From Bin90 sp965214635 (lineage in GTDB: Bacteria > Chloroflexota > Dehalococcoidia > Lucifugimonadales > JADFKI01), in the NCBI GenBank assembly GCA_965214635.1, contig OZ243964.1, forward strand, positions 558,001 to 622,000: 64,000 nucleotides of DNA, given 5' to 3'. The notes beneath the pieces were generated by a model. It made no database searches, was not told the origin of the DNA, and saw nothing but the letters and a program-made list of their open reading frames with translations. Position 1 is the stretch's first letter. The number at the start of each line of letters is the position of its first letter. The translations under genes and the position numbers were made by a program. Of the stretch, positions 43,901 through 52,130 are shown one piece after another.

Positions 43901-46478
43901 CTACAGCGAAGGCGTACGACTCATCATCAGTCGCTATATTTGCATCTCCACCGTGCTCGCCTTGGCTCGTAAATTGAACTGCGGGTGCGGGTGTCGGTGT
44001 CGGTGTTGGTGGCGGTGTGACAGTGATTTCTACATCGATTTCGTCGCTAAAAGTATCGGGATAAAGGCCGTTAGACAACTTGTGATAAACCTCACCTATC
44101 AATGTGATGTTGTAGGTGTTCTCAGACAAGGCCGACTGACCAGCGGCGATTGTTATCTCCCCGCTTCTAGCATCAATGTGGAACTTATCGTGGTCAACTC
44201 CATGACCTGATGAAGTATCCGTGCCTATCTTGTAGTTCGCTCGAAGAGTGGAGTCAGAATTCCAAATAATGGCTGACGGAATAGTGCCAACCGACGCACT
44301 AGCAACAGCAGCATCCTCGGATATAGTGAAGGCGTAGGACTCGTCATCAGCAGCCACTACACTGGGATTGTTTTGGCTTGCGAAAACAAGTGTCGTTGAC
44401 GCCGTTGGTAAGGGTGTCGGTGTTGGTGGCGGCATGCCAACAACGATTTCTACGCGGATTCGGTCGGCAATAGAATTGCTTACTTTGCGGTTATTCGCGT
44501 CAACAACCTCACCTATCAAGGTGATTTTGTAGACTTTCTCAGGTAAGGTCGACTGACTACCGGCGATTGTTATCTTCCCGCTTTCATGACCAATGCGGAA
44601 CTTATCGTAGTCAGCTCCATGACCTGATACAAGATGCGTGCCTATCCTGTATTTCGCTCTTTGATTTGATGCTGCGTTCACATTCCGAAGAATGGCTGGT
44701 GGAATGGTGCCAACCAACGCATTAGCAACAGCAGCACTCTCGGACATAGTGAAAGAGTACCCCGCGTTATTAGCAGCCGCTACACCGGGATTGTCTTGGC
44801 TTGCGAAGACAAATGTCGGTATGCCAACAATGATTTTTACATCGATGTGGTCGTCAACATGGGAGCCATCTAATCTGCCGCCATCCTCGGTGGTCCAAAT
44901 CCGCCCCCTCAATGTGATGTTGTAGGTGCCCCCAGGTAAGGTCGTCTGACTAGCGGCGATTGTTATCTCCCCGCTTTCATTATCAATGGAGAACTTATCG
45001 TGGTCAGCTCCATGATCTTGCCCGGAGTCAATAGAGTAGTGCGATCTTTGTTTGCTAGTGTCCGCATTCCAAAGAATGGCTGACGGAATAGTGCCAATTG
45101 ACGCATTAGCAACAGCAGCACTACTATTGGACATAGTGAAGGCGTACGACTCGAAATCAGCAGCCCCTAGACTAGGATCATCTTGGCTTGCGAAAACAAT
45201 TGTCGTTGACGCCGTTGGCGTTGGTCTCGGTGTGCCAACGATGATTTTTACATCGATTCGGTCGGAAACAGATCCTTCCACAATATCGCCATTCACGTTA
45301 GTAACCCTAGCTATCAATGTGATGTTGTAGATGCCCAGAGGTAAGGGGTTCCCCATTGTTATTCTCCCGCTTGGAGAAGCAATGCCGAACTTATCGTGGT
45401 CAGATCCATAGCCTAAACCATCTATCTGGCCCTTCGCGATCCACTTGTAATGTTGTGAGTTAAAAGTGTTCAGAACGGTTGGCACAGTGCCAACCGTCGC
45501 ATCAGCAACAACATTACTATCGGGTATAATGAAGGTGTATGACTCGTCATCGGCAGCCTTTACACCGGGGTTGTCTTGGCTTGTGAAGAAAATTGTCGGT
45601 GTGCGAACAACGATTTCTACGTCGATTCGGTCTTCAATAACGCCGCTAACGAAATTGGCAGGGGAAGAGGTATTCCAAACCCGACCCCTCAATGTGATGT
45701 TGTAGGTGTCATCAGATAAGGTCGTCTGACCAGCGGCGATTGTTATCTCCCCGCTTTCATTATCAATGGAGAACTTATCGTGGTCAGCTCCATGATCTTG
45801 CCCGGACTCAATCTGGTAGTACGCTCTGTGATTTGATTCCGCATTCCAAAGAATGGCTGACGGAATAGTGCCAACCGACGCACTAGCAGCAGTCTCGGAA
45901 GTATTGAAGGAGTACGACTCGTAATGAGCAGCCGGTAGACTAGGGTCATCTTGGCTTACGAAAACAATTGTCGTTGACGCCGTTGGCGTTGGTCTCTGTG
46001 TGCCAATGATGATTCTTACATCGATTTGGTCGTGAACAGCTCCTTCCACAGGAACGCCATTATAGTTAACAATCCTAGCTATCACTGTGACATGGTAGAC
46101 GCCTACAGGTAAGGTCCCCATTGTTATTCTCCCGCTTGGAGAAGCAATGGCGAACCTATTGCGGTCAGCTCCGATCATCGAGATGTGCCTTTGATCTTGT
46201 GAGTTAAAAGTGTTCATAACGGTTGGCACAGTGCCAACCTCCGCACCATAAACGGCATCTTCCTCGGAAATAAGGAAGGTGTATGACTCGTCATCAGCAG
46301 CCTCTACACTGGGGTTGTCTTGGCTTGGGAAGAAAATTTTCCGTTCCGGGGTTGGCGTTGGCGCCTGTGCGAAAACAGGTTTAAGTGCTCCCAGATTGTT
46401 ACCGATGAGCAGGGCGCCAAACGCCGCAGTTATCGCGATGGCAAACAGAATTGGTGCTAGGTTGCGTGGATATTTCAT
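40956..46478 (-). CDS. Large secreted cadherin-like repeat protein, copy B
   Basis: 1840 residues, paralog of copy A in tandem. The signal peptide is the same (VFAQA cleavage). About ten repeats of 100-120 residues carry the SQDxPxVxAADDESYxF start, GHGADHDKFxI and GEITIAxSQxTL. Early units alternate between two subtypes (VPTVLNTFNSQ and PSAILWN), suggesting expansion by pair duplication. Further distinct cadherin-like modules follow (VFSEGAPTSG, ARFDASAPTEATVEVV, EVDEPPVFDDPAL), then the C-terminal DFTSSLTPG...DFTSSLTTE pair. It lacks the long Pro/Thr linker of A. Probably a surface or secreted adhesive or calcium-binding protein; inference only. Confidence 0.8.
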   Translation of the reverse strand: MKYPRNLAPILFAIAITAAFGALLIGNNLGALKPVFAQAPTPTPERKIFFPSQDNPSVEAADDESYTFLISEEDAVYGAEVGTVPTVMNTFNSQDQRHISMIGADRNRFAIASPSGRITMGTLPVGVYHVTVIARIVNYNGVPVEGAVHDQIDVRIIIGTQRPTPTASTTIVFVSQDDPSLPAAHYESYSFNTSETAASASVGTIPSAILWNAESNHRAYYQIESGQDHGADHDKFSIDNESGEITIAAGQTTLSDDTYNITLRGRVWNTSSPANFVSGVIEDRIDVEIVVRTPTIFFTSQDNPGVKAADDESYTFIIPDSNVVADATVGTVPTVLNTFNSQHYKWIAKGQIDGLGYGSDHDKFGIASPSGRITMGNPLPLGIYNITLIARVTNVNGDIVEGSVSDRIDVKIIVGTPRPTPTASTTIVFASQDDPSLGAADFESYAFTMSNSSAAVANASIGTIPSAILWNADTSKQRSHYSIDSGQDHGADHDKFSIDNESGEITIAASQTTLPGGTYNITLRGRIWTTEDGGRLDGSHVDDHIDVKIIVGIPTFVFASQDNPGVAAANNAGYSFTMSESAAVANALVGTIPPAILRNVNAASNQRAKYRIGTHLVSGHGADYDKFRIGHESGKITIAGSQSTLPEKVYKITLIGEVVDANNRKVSNSIADRIRVEIVVGMPPPTPTPLPTASTTLVFASQNNPSVVAADDESYAFTISEDAAVASASVGTIPSAIIWNSDSTLRANYKIGTDTSSGHGVDHDKFHIDARSGEITIAAGQSALSENTYNITLIGEVYHKLSNGLYPDTFSDEIDVEITVTPPPTPTPTPAPAVQFTSQGEHGGDANIATDDESYAFAVAEGGAVASASVGTIPSAVLWNTGAGYRANYRIGAESGHGVDHDKFAIDAVSGAITIAASQSTLPVNTYNITLIGEIVDTNNGNILGGSVNDEIDVEIVVGTPPPTPTPTPVASTTLIFVSEYDHSVAAADGESYSFTVLPSAAVASAPVGTIPPAILENEEAGHRARYRIAMNTSFGHGPDHDKFDIHSRSGEITIAASQATLSLGVYKITLLGDVVDANNLDVANTIDDFIEVEITVGIPPPVASTTLIFVSQDDPSVAAADDESYAFAVIEDSAVASAPVGTIPPAILENVRSSIISIARAGYRIGRESGHGADHDKFDIDDESGAITIAASQSTLPVNTYNITLIGSIINPNNGALWGGTVEDEIDVEIQVLAWVEEIEIASQDDPDTAAEDDEIYSYHTFLDTDVIGTIATIPTAAVVNLSASKAVFVIRDTADAVNFAISRLGEIRIAVEDLATGVYDIIVDVSLRDNADGAYRSPDSVDVNITALHPPSKAVFSEGAPTSGIVGAPAAPPTESTEAVDGRAAEVVDLSAYVDNAGRHDVTYGVTLADGTATDLFEISEDGVLSSTDALLFHDDDDRDTYKLTITLADNNLGGTDPDELDFTVTVMQLLARFDASAPTEATVEVVSIAFDVDAEPVDIVDFGAHVSIPVATPGTPATKDDPAVPAVLHEVSFGVSDTVNFAISEDGVLSSTEALRFYDDPAQDTHELTITLTDETVGVTHEHEITVTVEEVPPGTQAEFDVLETQVAGDIDGVLIRIEVNGEIVEDGYRMNADLSGDASEVFAVADDGQISVLQEAIDANVLDLDAGGNPNRYILTIEADGGTTLGVVAINVKEVDEPPVFDDPALTVTVHESNTAEFGSPYIATDPEGTTVTFTIKEPEAGTADLPFVISPDGQLSVASDQSLILDVDDIDNSSEYLMTIVATDATGVQTELAITVLITNYDPFIDFTSSLTPGTDESTNDNPQSIDFTSSLTTE

Positions 46479-46546
46479 CGTTTGGATTTCCCCCTACCAA
46501 AGCCCGGCAGAACGAGAATGCTCGCGTTATCATGCATATTTGATTG

Positions 46547-46576
46547 ATTATAAATCAAATATGCCCTGCCCTACAA
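46547..46576 (-). promoter_or_regulatory. Promoter of cadherin-like gene B
   Basis: Minus-strand TTGTAG (46576-46571) and TATAAT (46552-46547), spacing 18, identical in plan to the promoter of gene A. Confidence 0.6.
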
Positions 46577-46653
46577 CCCGTATACACTGATGGGTCGCAG
46601 GCTACAAACTATAAGCAGCCAGACTTACACGGTCGGCAGCCGTCTCGACACAC

Positions 46654-47460
46654 CTAGCTAGCAAACAGCTTCGCCACATCAACCGCGCGCATGAACTCCA
46701 CGCCATCGAACCCGCGTATGTGACGAATTAGCCTTTCGAGCATCCGCAGCCGCCCGGGCCTGCCGATGGTGTACGGGTGCATCGTCAGCATGAACATGCG
46801 CCCATAGTACCACATTCCCTCAAACGCCGCCGCCCATGCGCTGTAGACCGCATCGGGGCTAGCAGCAACCTGACGCACTCCCAGCGCCGGCGCATAGTTG
46901 AAGTACGGCACATCATCCAGCTCCCAATGCACTGGCAGTTCTACCAAACTGCGCCCATCGGCATCCACCAAGTACGGCGCATCGTCCCCCATCAGGCTGG
47001 AGTCGTAAAGAAAGCCGCGCTCGGCTAGCAGTGCCAGCGAATGCTCGCTTAACTCCCAGCTTGGCGAGCGATACCCCACCGGCGCAGCGCCGGTGATGCG
47101 CTGCAATATGGCGCTGCCCTTGTCCAAAACCGCCGCTTCCTGCTCGCGCGTCAATGTAGCGGGCGGCTCGTGCATATACCCATGATGCCCCACCTCATGC
47201 CCGCGCTCGTGGATGTCGCGCACTAGCGCCTCGTGCGTCTCTGCCACATACCCCGGGATGTAGAAGCTCGCCTTGATGCTGTGAGCGTCCAGCATATCCA
47301 AGATACGCTCGGTCGCAACCGATGGCCCGTACTCGCGCGCCGACATCAGGCTTGGCAGGCGCGCACTATCCGGGTTCTGGTTGATAGCGCCGGACACCCC
47401 GTCCACATCGAAGCTCAGCGTCGCCACGCACCGCAAATCGCCGTGCCAAATCCCGCTCAT
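46654..47460 (-). CDS. Polysaccharide deacetylase (NodB fold)
   Basis: 268 residues. The first metal motif is ATLSFDVDGVSGAIN with the catalytic and metal Asp, then HEVGHHGYMHEPPATLTREQ with the His pair, and PVGYRSPSWELSEHSLALLA, giving a family close to the PuuE/PgdA type. It removes acetyl or formyl groups from glycans or small amides. ATG 47460 is selected because GGGAGGTGG is just upstream; the frame opens at 47526. No signal peptide is present, so it is probably cytoplasmic. Confidence 0.85.
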   Translation of the reverse strand: MSGIWHGDLRCVATLSFDVDGVSGAINQNPDSARLPSLMSAREYGPSVATERILDMLDAHSIKASFYIPGYVAETHEALVRDIHERGHEVGHHGYMHEPPATLTREQEAAVLDKGSAILQRITGAAPVGYRSPSWELSEHSLALLAERGFLYDSSLMGDDAPYLVDADGRSLVELPVHWELDDVPYFNYAPALGVRQVAASPDAVYSAWAAAFEGMWYYGRMFMLTMHPYTIGRPGRLRMLERLIRHIRGFDGVEFMRAVDVAKLFAS

Positions 47461-47640
47461 GTGCCACCTCCCGATGATGTTCAGATAGCTGATATGCAGC
47501 GCAAAGTTGTTGAACCGCACACGCATAGGTTACCATAACCATACATCAGCAGCGGCGGATTGCGGGCGTTACTGGCTTTCACGCCACACAAGGTTTCGCC
47601 ATAAACCCATAAGCACCAGTAAGCACAGGGGAAGCACAGA

Positions 47641-48789
47641 TTGTTCGTCAGAGCGCTGGCAATATCAGTAGCAACGATTCCCGTAGCGATTGCGGCGGCG
47701 TTCGGCTTTCACTTGGCAAGCCTGATTTACAGGATGAGCTTCTCATCTGACCACGCAGAGCCACCGATGGATGTCATCGCTTCAAGCGATGGGTGTGGGC
47801 GCATCAGACTGCGTCCCACTCACCCCGATGCGGGCTACGGCGATTGGCGCATCCCGGGTGTGTTCGGCATAGCGAGCGCCGGCGGCTACGGGCGCGTCTG
47901 CGACATCCTCGATCTTGGCGAAGACCACAAGGGCGCATTTGCGGTGCGCCGCTACACGCCGCTGACCGCCACCATAACCGCCGCCGAGCCTGCACGCCTA
48001 GACATCTACGCCTACGATTCCGACCCGCTCACGGCGCACGGCATAGCCTATCGCGAGACCCGCTATGCGTCCGAGCTTGGCGACTGCAAGGCGTGGCGCA
48101 TAGAGGGCAGCAGCAGCACATGGGTCGTGTTCGTTCACGGGCGCGGCGCTCACCCCAACGAAGCGCTGCGCATCTTGCCCACGCTCGTATCCGCCGGGCA
48201 TCCCACGCTCGCCATCACCTACCGCAACGACAGCGGCGCACCACCAAGCCCGGATAGGCGGCACTGGTTCGGCTTGACCGAGTGGCGCGACATCGAAGGC
48301 GCTGCGCAGTACGCGCTGGACAACGGCGCAAAGGGCATCGTGCTCTATGGATACAGCATGGGCGGCAGCATCATACTGAACTTCCTGTACCAATCGGTGC
48401 TGGCGGCGCATGTGAAAGGCGTTGTGCTCGACTCCCCGCTGGTGGATTTCGGCGCAACGCTGTACTCTGGGGCGAGGGCACGCGGCTATCCGAGCGTGGC
48501 GATTCACTACGGCAAAGCGTTTGCAGGACTGCGCTTCGGCGTGCAATGGAAACGGCTGAACTATCTGTCGCAGGCGGCGCAGCTGAATGCGCCCATGCTA
48601 GTGCTGCATGGCGAAAAAGACAGCCTAATCCCAGCAGCAACAAGCGTTGCGCTTTGCCGCGCCCGGCCGGACATCGTTCGCTATGTTGGGTTCGAGAACG
48701 CCGAACACGCACGCGCGTGGAACAGCAACCCCGCCAAGTACGAAGCCGAAGTACGGAGTTTCTTGCGTGAGCTAAACAGCACAGGGTAA
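47641..48789 (+). CDS. Alpha/beta hydrolase with N-terminal hydrophobic segment
   Basis: 382 residues. Residues 1-30 are hydrophobic (ALAISVATIPVAIAAAFG), a membrane anchor or signal. The hydrolase domain has WVVFVHGRGAHPNEALR, the nucleophile in LYGYSMGGSIILNFL, the acid in LHGEKDSLIPAATS and the His in FENAEHARAWNSNP. Substrate unknown, related to serine esterases/peptidases of the AB_hydrolase_5 type. The frame starts with TTG at 47641, AGGGGA seven bases upstream. Divergent from the deacetylase. Confidence 0.82.
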   Translation: MFVRALAISVATIPVAIAAAFGFHLASLIYRMSFSSDHAEPPMDVIASSDGCGRIRLRPTHPDAGYGDWRIPGVFGIASAGGYGRVCDILDLGEDHKGAFAVRRYTPLTATITAAEPARLDIYAYDSDPLTAHGIAYRETRYASELGDCKAWRIEGSSSTWVVFVHGRGAHPNEALRILPTLVSAGHPTLAITYRNDSGAPPSPDRRHWFGLTEWRDIEGAAQYALDNGAKGIVLYGYSMGGSIILNFLYQSVLAAHVKGVVLDSPLVDFGATLYSGARARGYPSVAIHYGKAFAGLRFGVQWKRLNYLSQAAQLNAPMLVLHGEKDSLIPAATSVALCRARPDIVRYVGFENAEHARAWNSNPAKYEAEVRSFLRELNSTG

Positions 48790-48881
48790 CGCCGCAAGGA
48801 TGTGGCAGCCGCTAGAAGCCCGAGTGGCGGTCGCATTCGCCTGCCGCACTCTTGAGCAGATAACCCCCTAGGGTATGGACG

Positions 48882-50582
48882 CTATTCGGCGAGCAGAGCC
48901 TTCACCCTGTCCACCACATCCGCATCGAGCACGGTCTCCGCATCGGGGGAGCACCGCCGCTTGACCTCCACCACGCCGTTGCGGATGTTGCGCCCACTGA
49001 CGACCAGCCGCAGCGGCAAGCCTATCAGGTCGGCATCGTTGAACTTGACGCCTGCGGACTCTGCCCTGTCGTCATACAAGACCTCAACACCCGCGGCGGT
49101 CAGCCGACGATACAGGGCGTCTGCGGCAGCGGCGACCTCTTCGTTGCGCGCGTTCAGCGCTACCAGCGACACATCGTAGGGCGCTATGGTAGCGGGCAGC
49201 ACCATGCCGTTATCGTCATGATGCTGCTCGATGGCAGCGCCAAGCAGCCGTCCCACGCCGATGCCGTAGCACCCCATGATGTAGGGGCGCTGCTCGCCGT
49301 TTTCGTCCGGGAAGTATGCGCCTAGCACTTCGCTGTAACGCGTGCCGAGCTTGAACACATGCCCGACCTCTATGCCGCGCCGTGTGGTCAGCAAGCCGTC
49401 GCATTCCGCACACGCATAGCCATCCTGCGCCAAGCCGATGTCTGCCACGATGTCTGCGCTGAAATCCCGCCCATGGTTGGCGTTGCGCAGATGGTAGTCG
49501 GGGGTGTTTGCGCCCACGACGAAGTTGGCGCCGGAGTTCACTGAATCGTCCGCAACTATGCGCACGCCGTCTATGCCGACGGGCGACGCCGAACCTGCGA
49601 CCAGCCCGCTTGCATCCACCTCTTCGGGCGAGGCGAGGCGCAACCCCGCCACACCGCCGAGCACATTGCTCAGCTTCACTTCGTTCACCTCAAAGTCGCC
49701 GCGTATCACAACGAACACCAGCTCGCCGTCTGCGATGTAGAACACCGCCTTGAGCGTTCGGTTCTGCGGGATTTGCAAGTACTCGGCTATCTCATCTATG
49801 GTCTTCATCCCCGGCGTGTGCACCTCTTCCAAAGGCAGGGGAGCCTCAGCAGGCAGCGACGGCTTGGAGAACACGGCTTTCTCGGCGTTTGCGGCGTAAC
49901 CGCATCCGGAGCACAGGATTATGGTGTCTTCCCCGGCGTCCGCAAGCAAGATGAACTCGCTGGAGTCCTTGCCGCCGATAGCACCGCTGTCCGCCTCCAC
50001 CGCAATGGCATCAAGCCCACAGCGGCGGTATATGTTCTTGTACGCCTGCACCATCGCATCATAGCTAGCGTCTAGACCAGCCTCGTCAACATCGAAGCTA
50101 TAAGCGTCCTTCATATCGAATTCGCGCACCCGAATCAGCCCACCGCGCGGGCGAGGTTCGTCGCGAAACTTGGTCTGTATCTGATAGATAATGAGCGGCA
50201 GATCGCGGTAGCTGTTCACATTGGCTTTGACCATGTAGGTGAGCAGCTCTTCGTGGGTGGGGGCGAGCACGAGCGGTCGGTCGCGGCGGTCGCGCAGCCG
50301 AAAGAGTTCGCTGCCCATGATGACGCTGCGCCCGGATTCGTCCCAAAATTCCTGCGGCTGCACCACAGACATTCTGATTTCCTGTCCACCAGCAGCGTCC
50401 ATTTCCTCGCGGATGATCTGCTCTATCCTGCGCAGGGCGCGCCACGCCAGCGGCAGGTACGAGTACACGCCGCTGGACACCTGATATATCATTCCCGCCC
50501 GCAGCATCAGCCGGTGGCTCACAAGCTCCGCCTCTGCGGGGTCGTGCCGTTGCGTCTTGCCAAACTGCCGAGACATTCGCAT
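48882..50582 (-). CDS. proS: Prolyl-tRNA synthetase, bacterial type
   Basis: 566 residues, class II. Motif 1 region MIYQVSSGVYSYLPLAWRAL, motif 2 FRDEPRPRGGLIRVREFDMK, the editing (INS/YbaK-like) insertion with LKAVFYIADGELVFVVIRGD, motif 3 YGIGVGRLLGAAIEQH and an anticodon-binding C-terminus (PYDVSLVALNARNEEV). It charges tRNA-Pro and clears mischarged alanine. ATG 50582 has GGAGGG upstream; ATG 50576 is also possible. It has its own promoter region (50583-50837) rather than reading on from ispG. Confidence 0.96.
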   Translation of the reverse strand: MRMSRQFGKTQRHDPAEAELVSHRLMLRAGMIYQVSSGVYSYLPLAWRALRRIEQIIREEMDAAGGQEIRMSVVQPQEFWDESGRSVIMGSELFRLRDRRDRPLVLAPTHEELLTYMVKANVNSYRDLPLIIYQIQTKFRDEPRPRGGLIRVREFDMKDAYSFDVDEAGLDASYDAMVQAYKNIYRRCGLDAIAVEADSGAIGGKDSSEFILLADAGEDTIILCSGCGYAANAEKAVFSKPSLPAEAPLPLEEVHTPGMKTIDEIAEYLQIPQNRTLKAVFYIADGELVFVVIRGDFEVNEVKLSNVLGGVAGLRLASPEEVDASGLVAGSASPVGIDGVRIVADDSVNSGANFVVGANTPDYHLRNANHGRDFSADIVADIGLAQDGYACAECDGLLTTRRGIEVGHVFKLGTRYSEVLGAYFPDENGEQRPYIMGCYGIGVGRLLGAAIEQHHDDNGMVLPATIAPYDVSLVALNARNEEVAAAADALYRRLTAAGVEVLYDDRAESAGVKFNDADLIGLPLRLVVSGRNIRNGVVEVKRRCSPDAETVLDADVVDRVKALLAE

Positions 50583-50784
50583 CTATAAGACATCCCTCCA
50601 CTGAACCCGTTCAATCGCTCGCGATTCCCACGCCCGTAATCCCATATAGGTAAGAGAACACCATTCGGGGCTGCACACCCGTGTCCCGCTTATCTGCTTT
50701 CACGAGATCTCTGCTGCGCCTTGCAAGACGATGGCTTACAACACAACGACAAATCCGTCTGACTAATAACGCCACGGGTAGCGG

Positions 50785-50813
50785 ATATTAAGATCTGAAT
50801 CTTAACAAAGCAA
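50785..50813 (-). promoter_or_regulatory. Probable proS promoter overlapped by an 18-bp palindrome
   Basis: Minus-strand TTGCTT (50813-50808) and TAATAT (50790-50785), 17-base spacer. TTAAGAT-CTGA-ATCTTAA (50788-50805) is a perfect inverted repeat covering the spacer and -10, a possible operator. No T-box motif was found in the leader. Confidence 0.45.
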
Positions 50814-50837
50814 AGTGCAAGTTGCTAGGGCAAATTA

Positions 50838-51977
50838 CTAGGATAGGATTTCAGCCTCCGCGAGGCGCACTTCGTCCATTAGGGCGGGCAGCATATCTGC
50901 CTCATCCACGATGCGCGCCTTGCGCCCCTTGCGAAAGATGACGGCGCGCCCCACTCCGGCGGCGATACCCACATCGGCGTCTTTCGCCTCGCCAGGGCCG
51001 TTCACCTCGCAGCCCATCACCGCAACTTTGATGGGCGTCTTGATGCGCTTGAGCAGCTCGTCCACGCTGTTGGCGAGCGCGCGAACATCCACATCCGCAC
51101 GCCCGCAGCTCGGACATGCCACCAGCGTTGCGCCTTCCTTGCGGAGTTCCAGCGCCTTCAGTATCTCAAACCCGGTGTATATCTCTTCGCTAGGCTCGTC
51201 GCTCAGCGAGACGCGAATCGTATCGCCAATGCCCTCGTACAAGAGTATCCCAAGCCCGATCGCACTGCGTATGCTGCCCGACTTCGCCGTGCCCGCCTCA
51301 GTAATGCCCAAATGCAGCGGATATGGCACCATCTTGGCTAGCCGCCTGTACGCCTCCACAGTGGTCTCGATGTCGAATGCTTTCAGCGAAATCTTGATGA
51401 GATCGAAGTCGAGGTCTTCAAGGATGCCGATTTCCCACAAGCCGGTCTGAACCATATGGTCGACGACGGAGTATTCGCCCTGTGCGGCGTCGCTCGCCTT
51501 GGGCAGGATGTTCACCCCGTCCGTGTGGCGAGACAGCCCGCGCGTCATCCCGATGCCTCCCACAGGCGGCAGGCTGCCGAAGTTCACGCCGATGCGAATG
51601 GGAACAGCGCGCGCCTTCGACTCGCGCACAACCGCCTCCACCTTCTGACGGTCGCGGATGTTGCCGGGGTTGAGGCGCAAGCAGTCCACGCCGCTGCGCA
51701 GTGACTCCAGCGCAAGTTCGTGGTGGAAGTGTATGTCGGCGACGAGGGGGATACGGATTTGGCGCTTAATGTCCGCAAGCGCCTTCGCGGCATCCATATC
51801 AGGAACGGCACAGCGAATGATTTCGCCGCCCGCATCCTCCACTTCATGGATCTGGCGCACGGTTGCAGCCACATCGCGCGTGTCGGTCTTGGTCATAGAC
51901 TGCACCGTGATAGGCGCATCTCCCCCAACCTTCACATCCCCGACATATATCGGCTTCGTTACGCGTCTCTTTCGCAT
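50838..51977 (-). CDS. ispG: 4-hydroxy-3-methylbut-2-en-1-yl diphosphate synthase
   Basis: 379 residues. The TIM-barrel N-terminus (SMTKTDTRDVAATVRQIHE, then DCLRLNPGNI and RIGVNFGSL) and the C-terminal 4Fe-4S domain with Cys in VACPSCGR and VAVMGCEVNGPGEAKDADVG are both intact. It performs the penultimate step of the MEP isoprenoid pathway; dxr lies two genes upstream. ATG 51977 matches the family start (KRRVTKPIYVGDVKVGGDA) with GGAG ten bases upstream; the frame extends to 52052. Confidence 0.96.
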   Translation of the reverse strand: MRKRRVTKPIYVGDVKVGGDAPITVQSMTKTDTRDVAATVRQIHEVEDAGGEIIRCAVPDMDAAKALADIKRQIRIPLVADIHFHHELALESLRSGVDCLRLNPGNIRDRQKVEAVVRESKARAVPIRIGVNFGSLPPVGGIGMTRGLSRHTDGVNILPKASDAAQGEYSVVDHMVQTGLWEIGILEDLDFDLIKISLKAFDIETTVEAYRRLAKMVPYPLHLGITEAGTAKSGSIRSAIGLGILLYEGIGDTIRVSLSDEPSEEIYTGFEILKALELRKEGATLVACPSCGRADVDVRALANSVDELLKRIKTPIKVAVMGCEVNGPGEAKDADVGIAAGVGRAVIFRKGRKARIVDEADMLPALMDEVRLAEAEILS

Positions 51978-52130
51978 TTTCGTATAGCTCCGACAGATCA
52001 TCGATTTCAGAAATTCGCCGTTCCACCCAAAATGCGGGAATCTCGCTAGCACATGTGGGGCTTGTACGACATCCGACCGAAACTGCCAATCAGCAATGAG
52101 CAGCCCATCTATCCATGCGACGGCGCCAGT

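Larger units (their letters stand above)
37024..46645. repeat. Tandem duplication unit: terminator-gene-promoter, two copies
   Basis: Copy A (about 37024-40816) and copy B (about 40817-46645) match in their 3' flank (terminator plus GGTTCGTGCTTCAGGTCGGC), coding ends, signal peptide and 5' flank ending in GGCAGCCGTCTCGACACA. The homology stops just outside these limits. The copies differ mainly in number of internal repeats. Confidence 0.8.

Noticed and set aside
37155..46478. Repeated units considered as CRISPR or tandem non-coding repeats
   Set aside because: The units are about 300-360 bp, diverged, and stay in frame as protein domains.
50583..50837. T-box leader for proS
   Set aside because: No AGGGTGGNACC motif, terminator hairpin or stem I was found in the 255 bases upstream.
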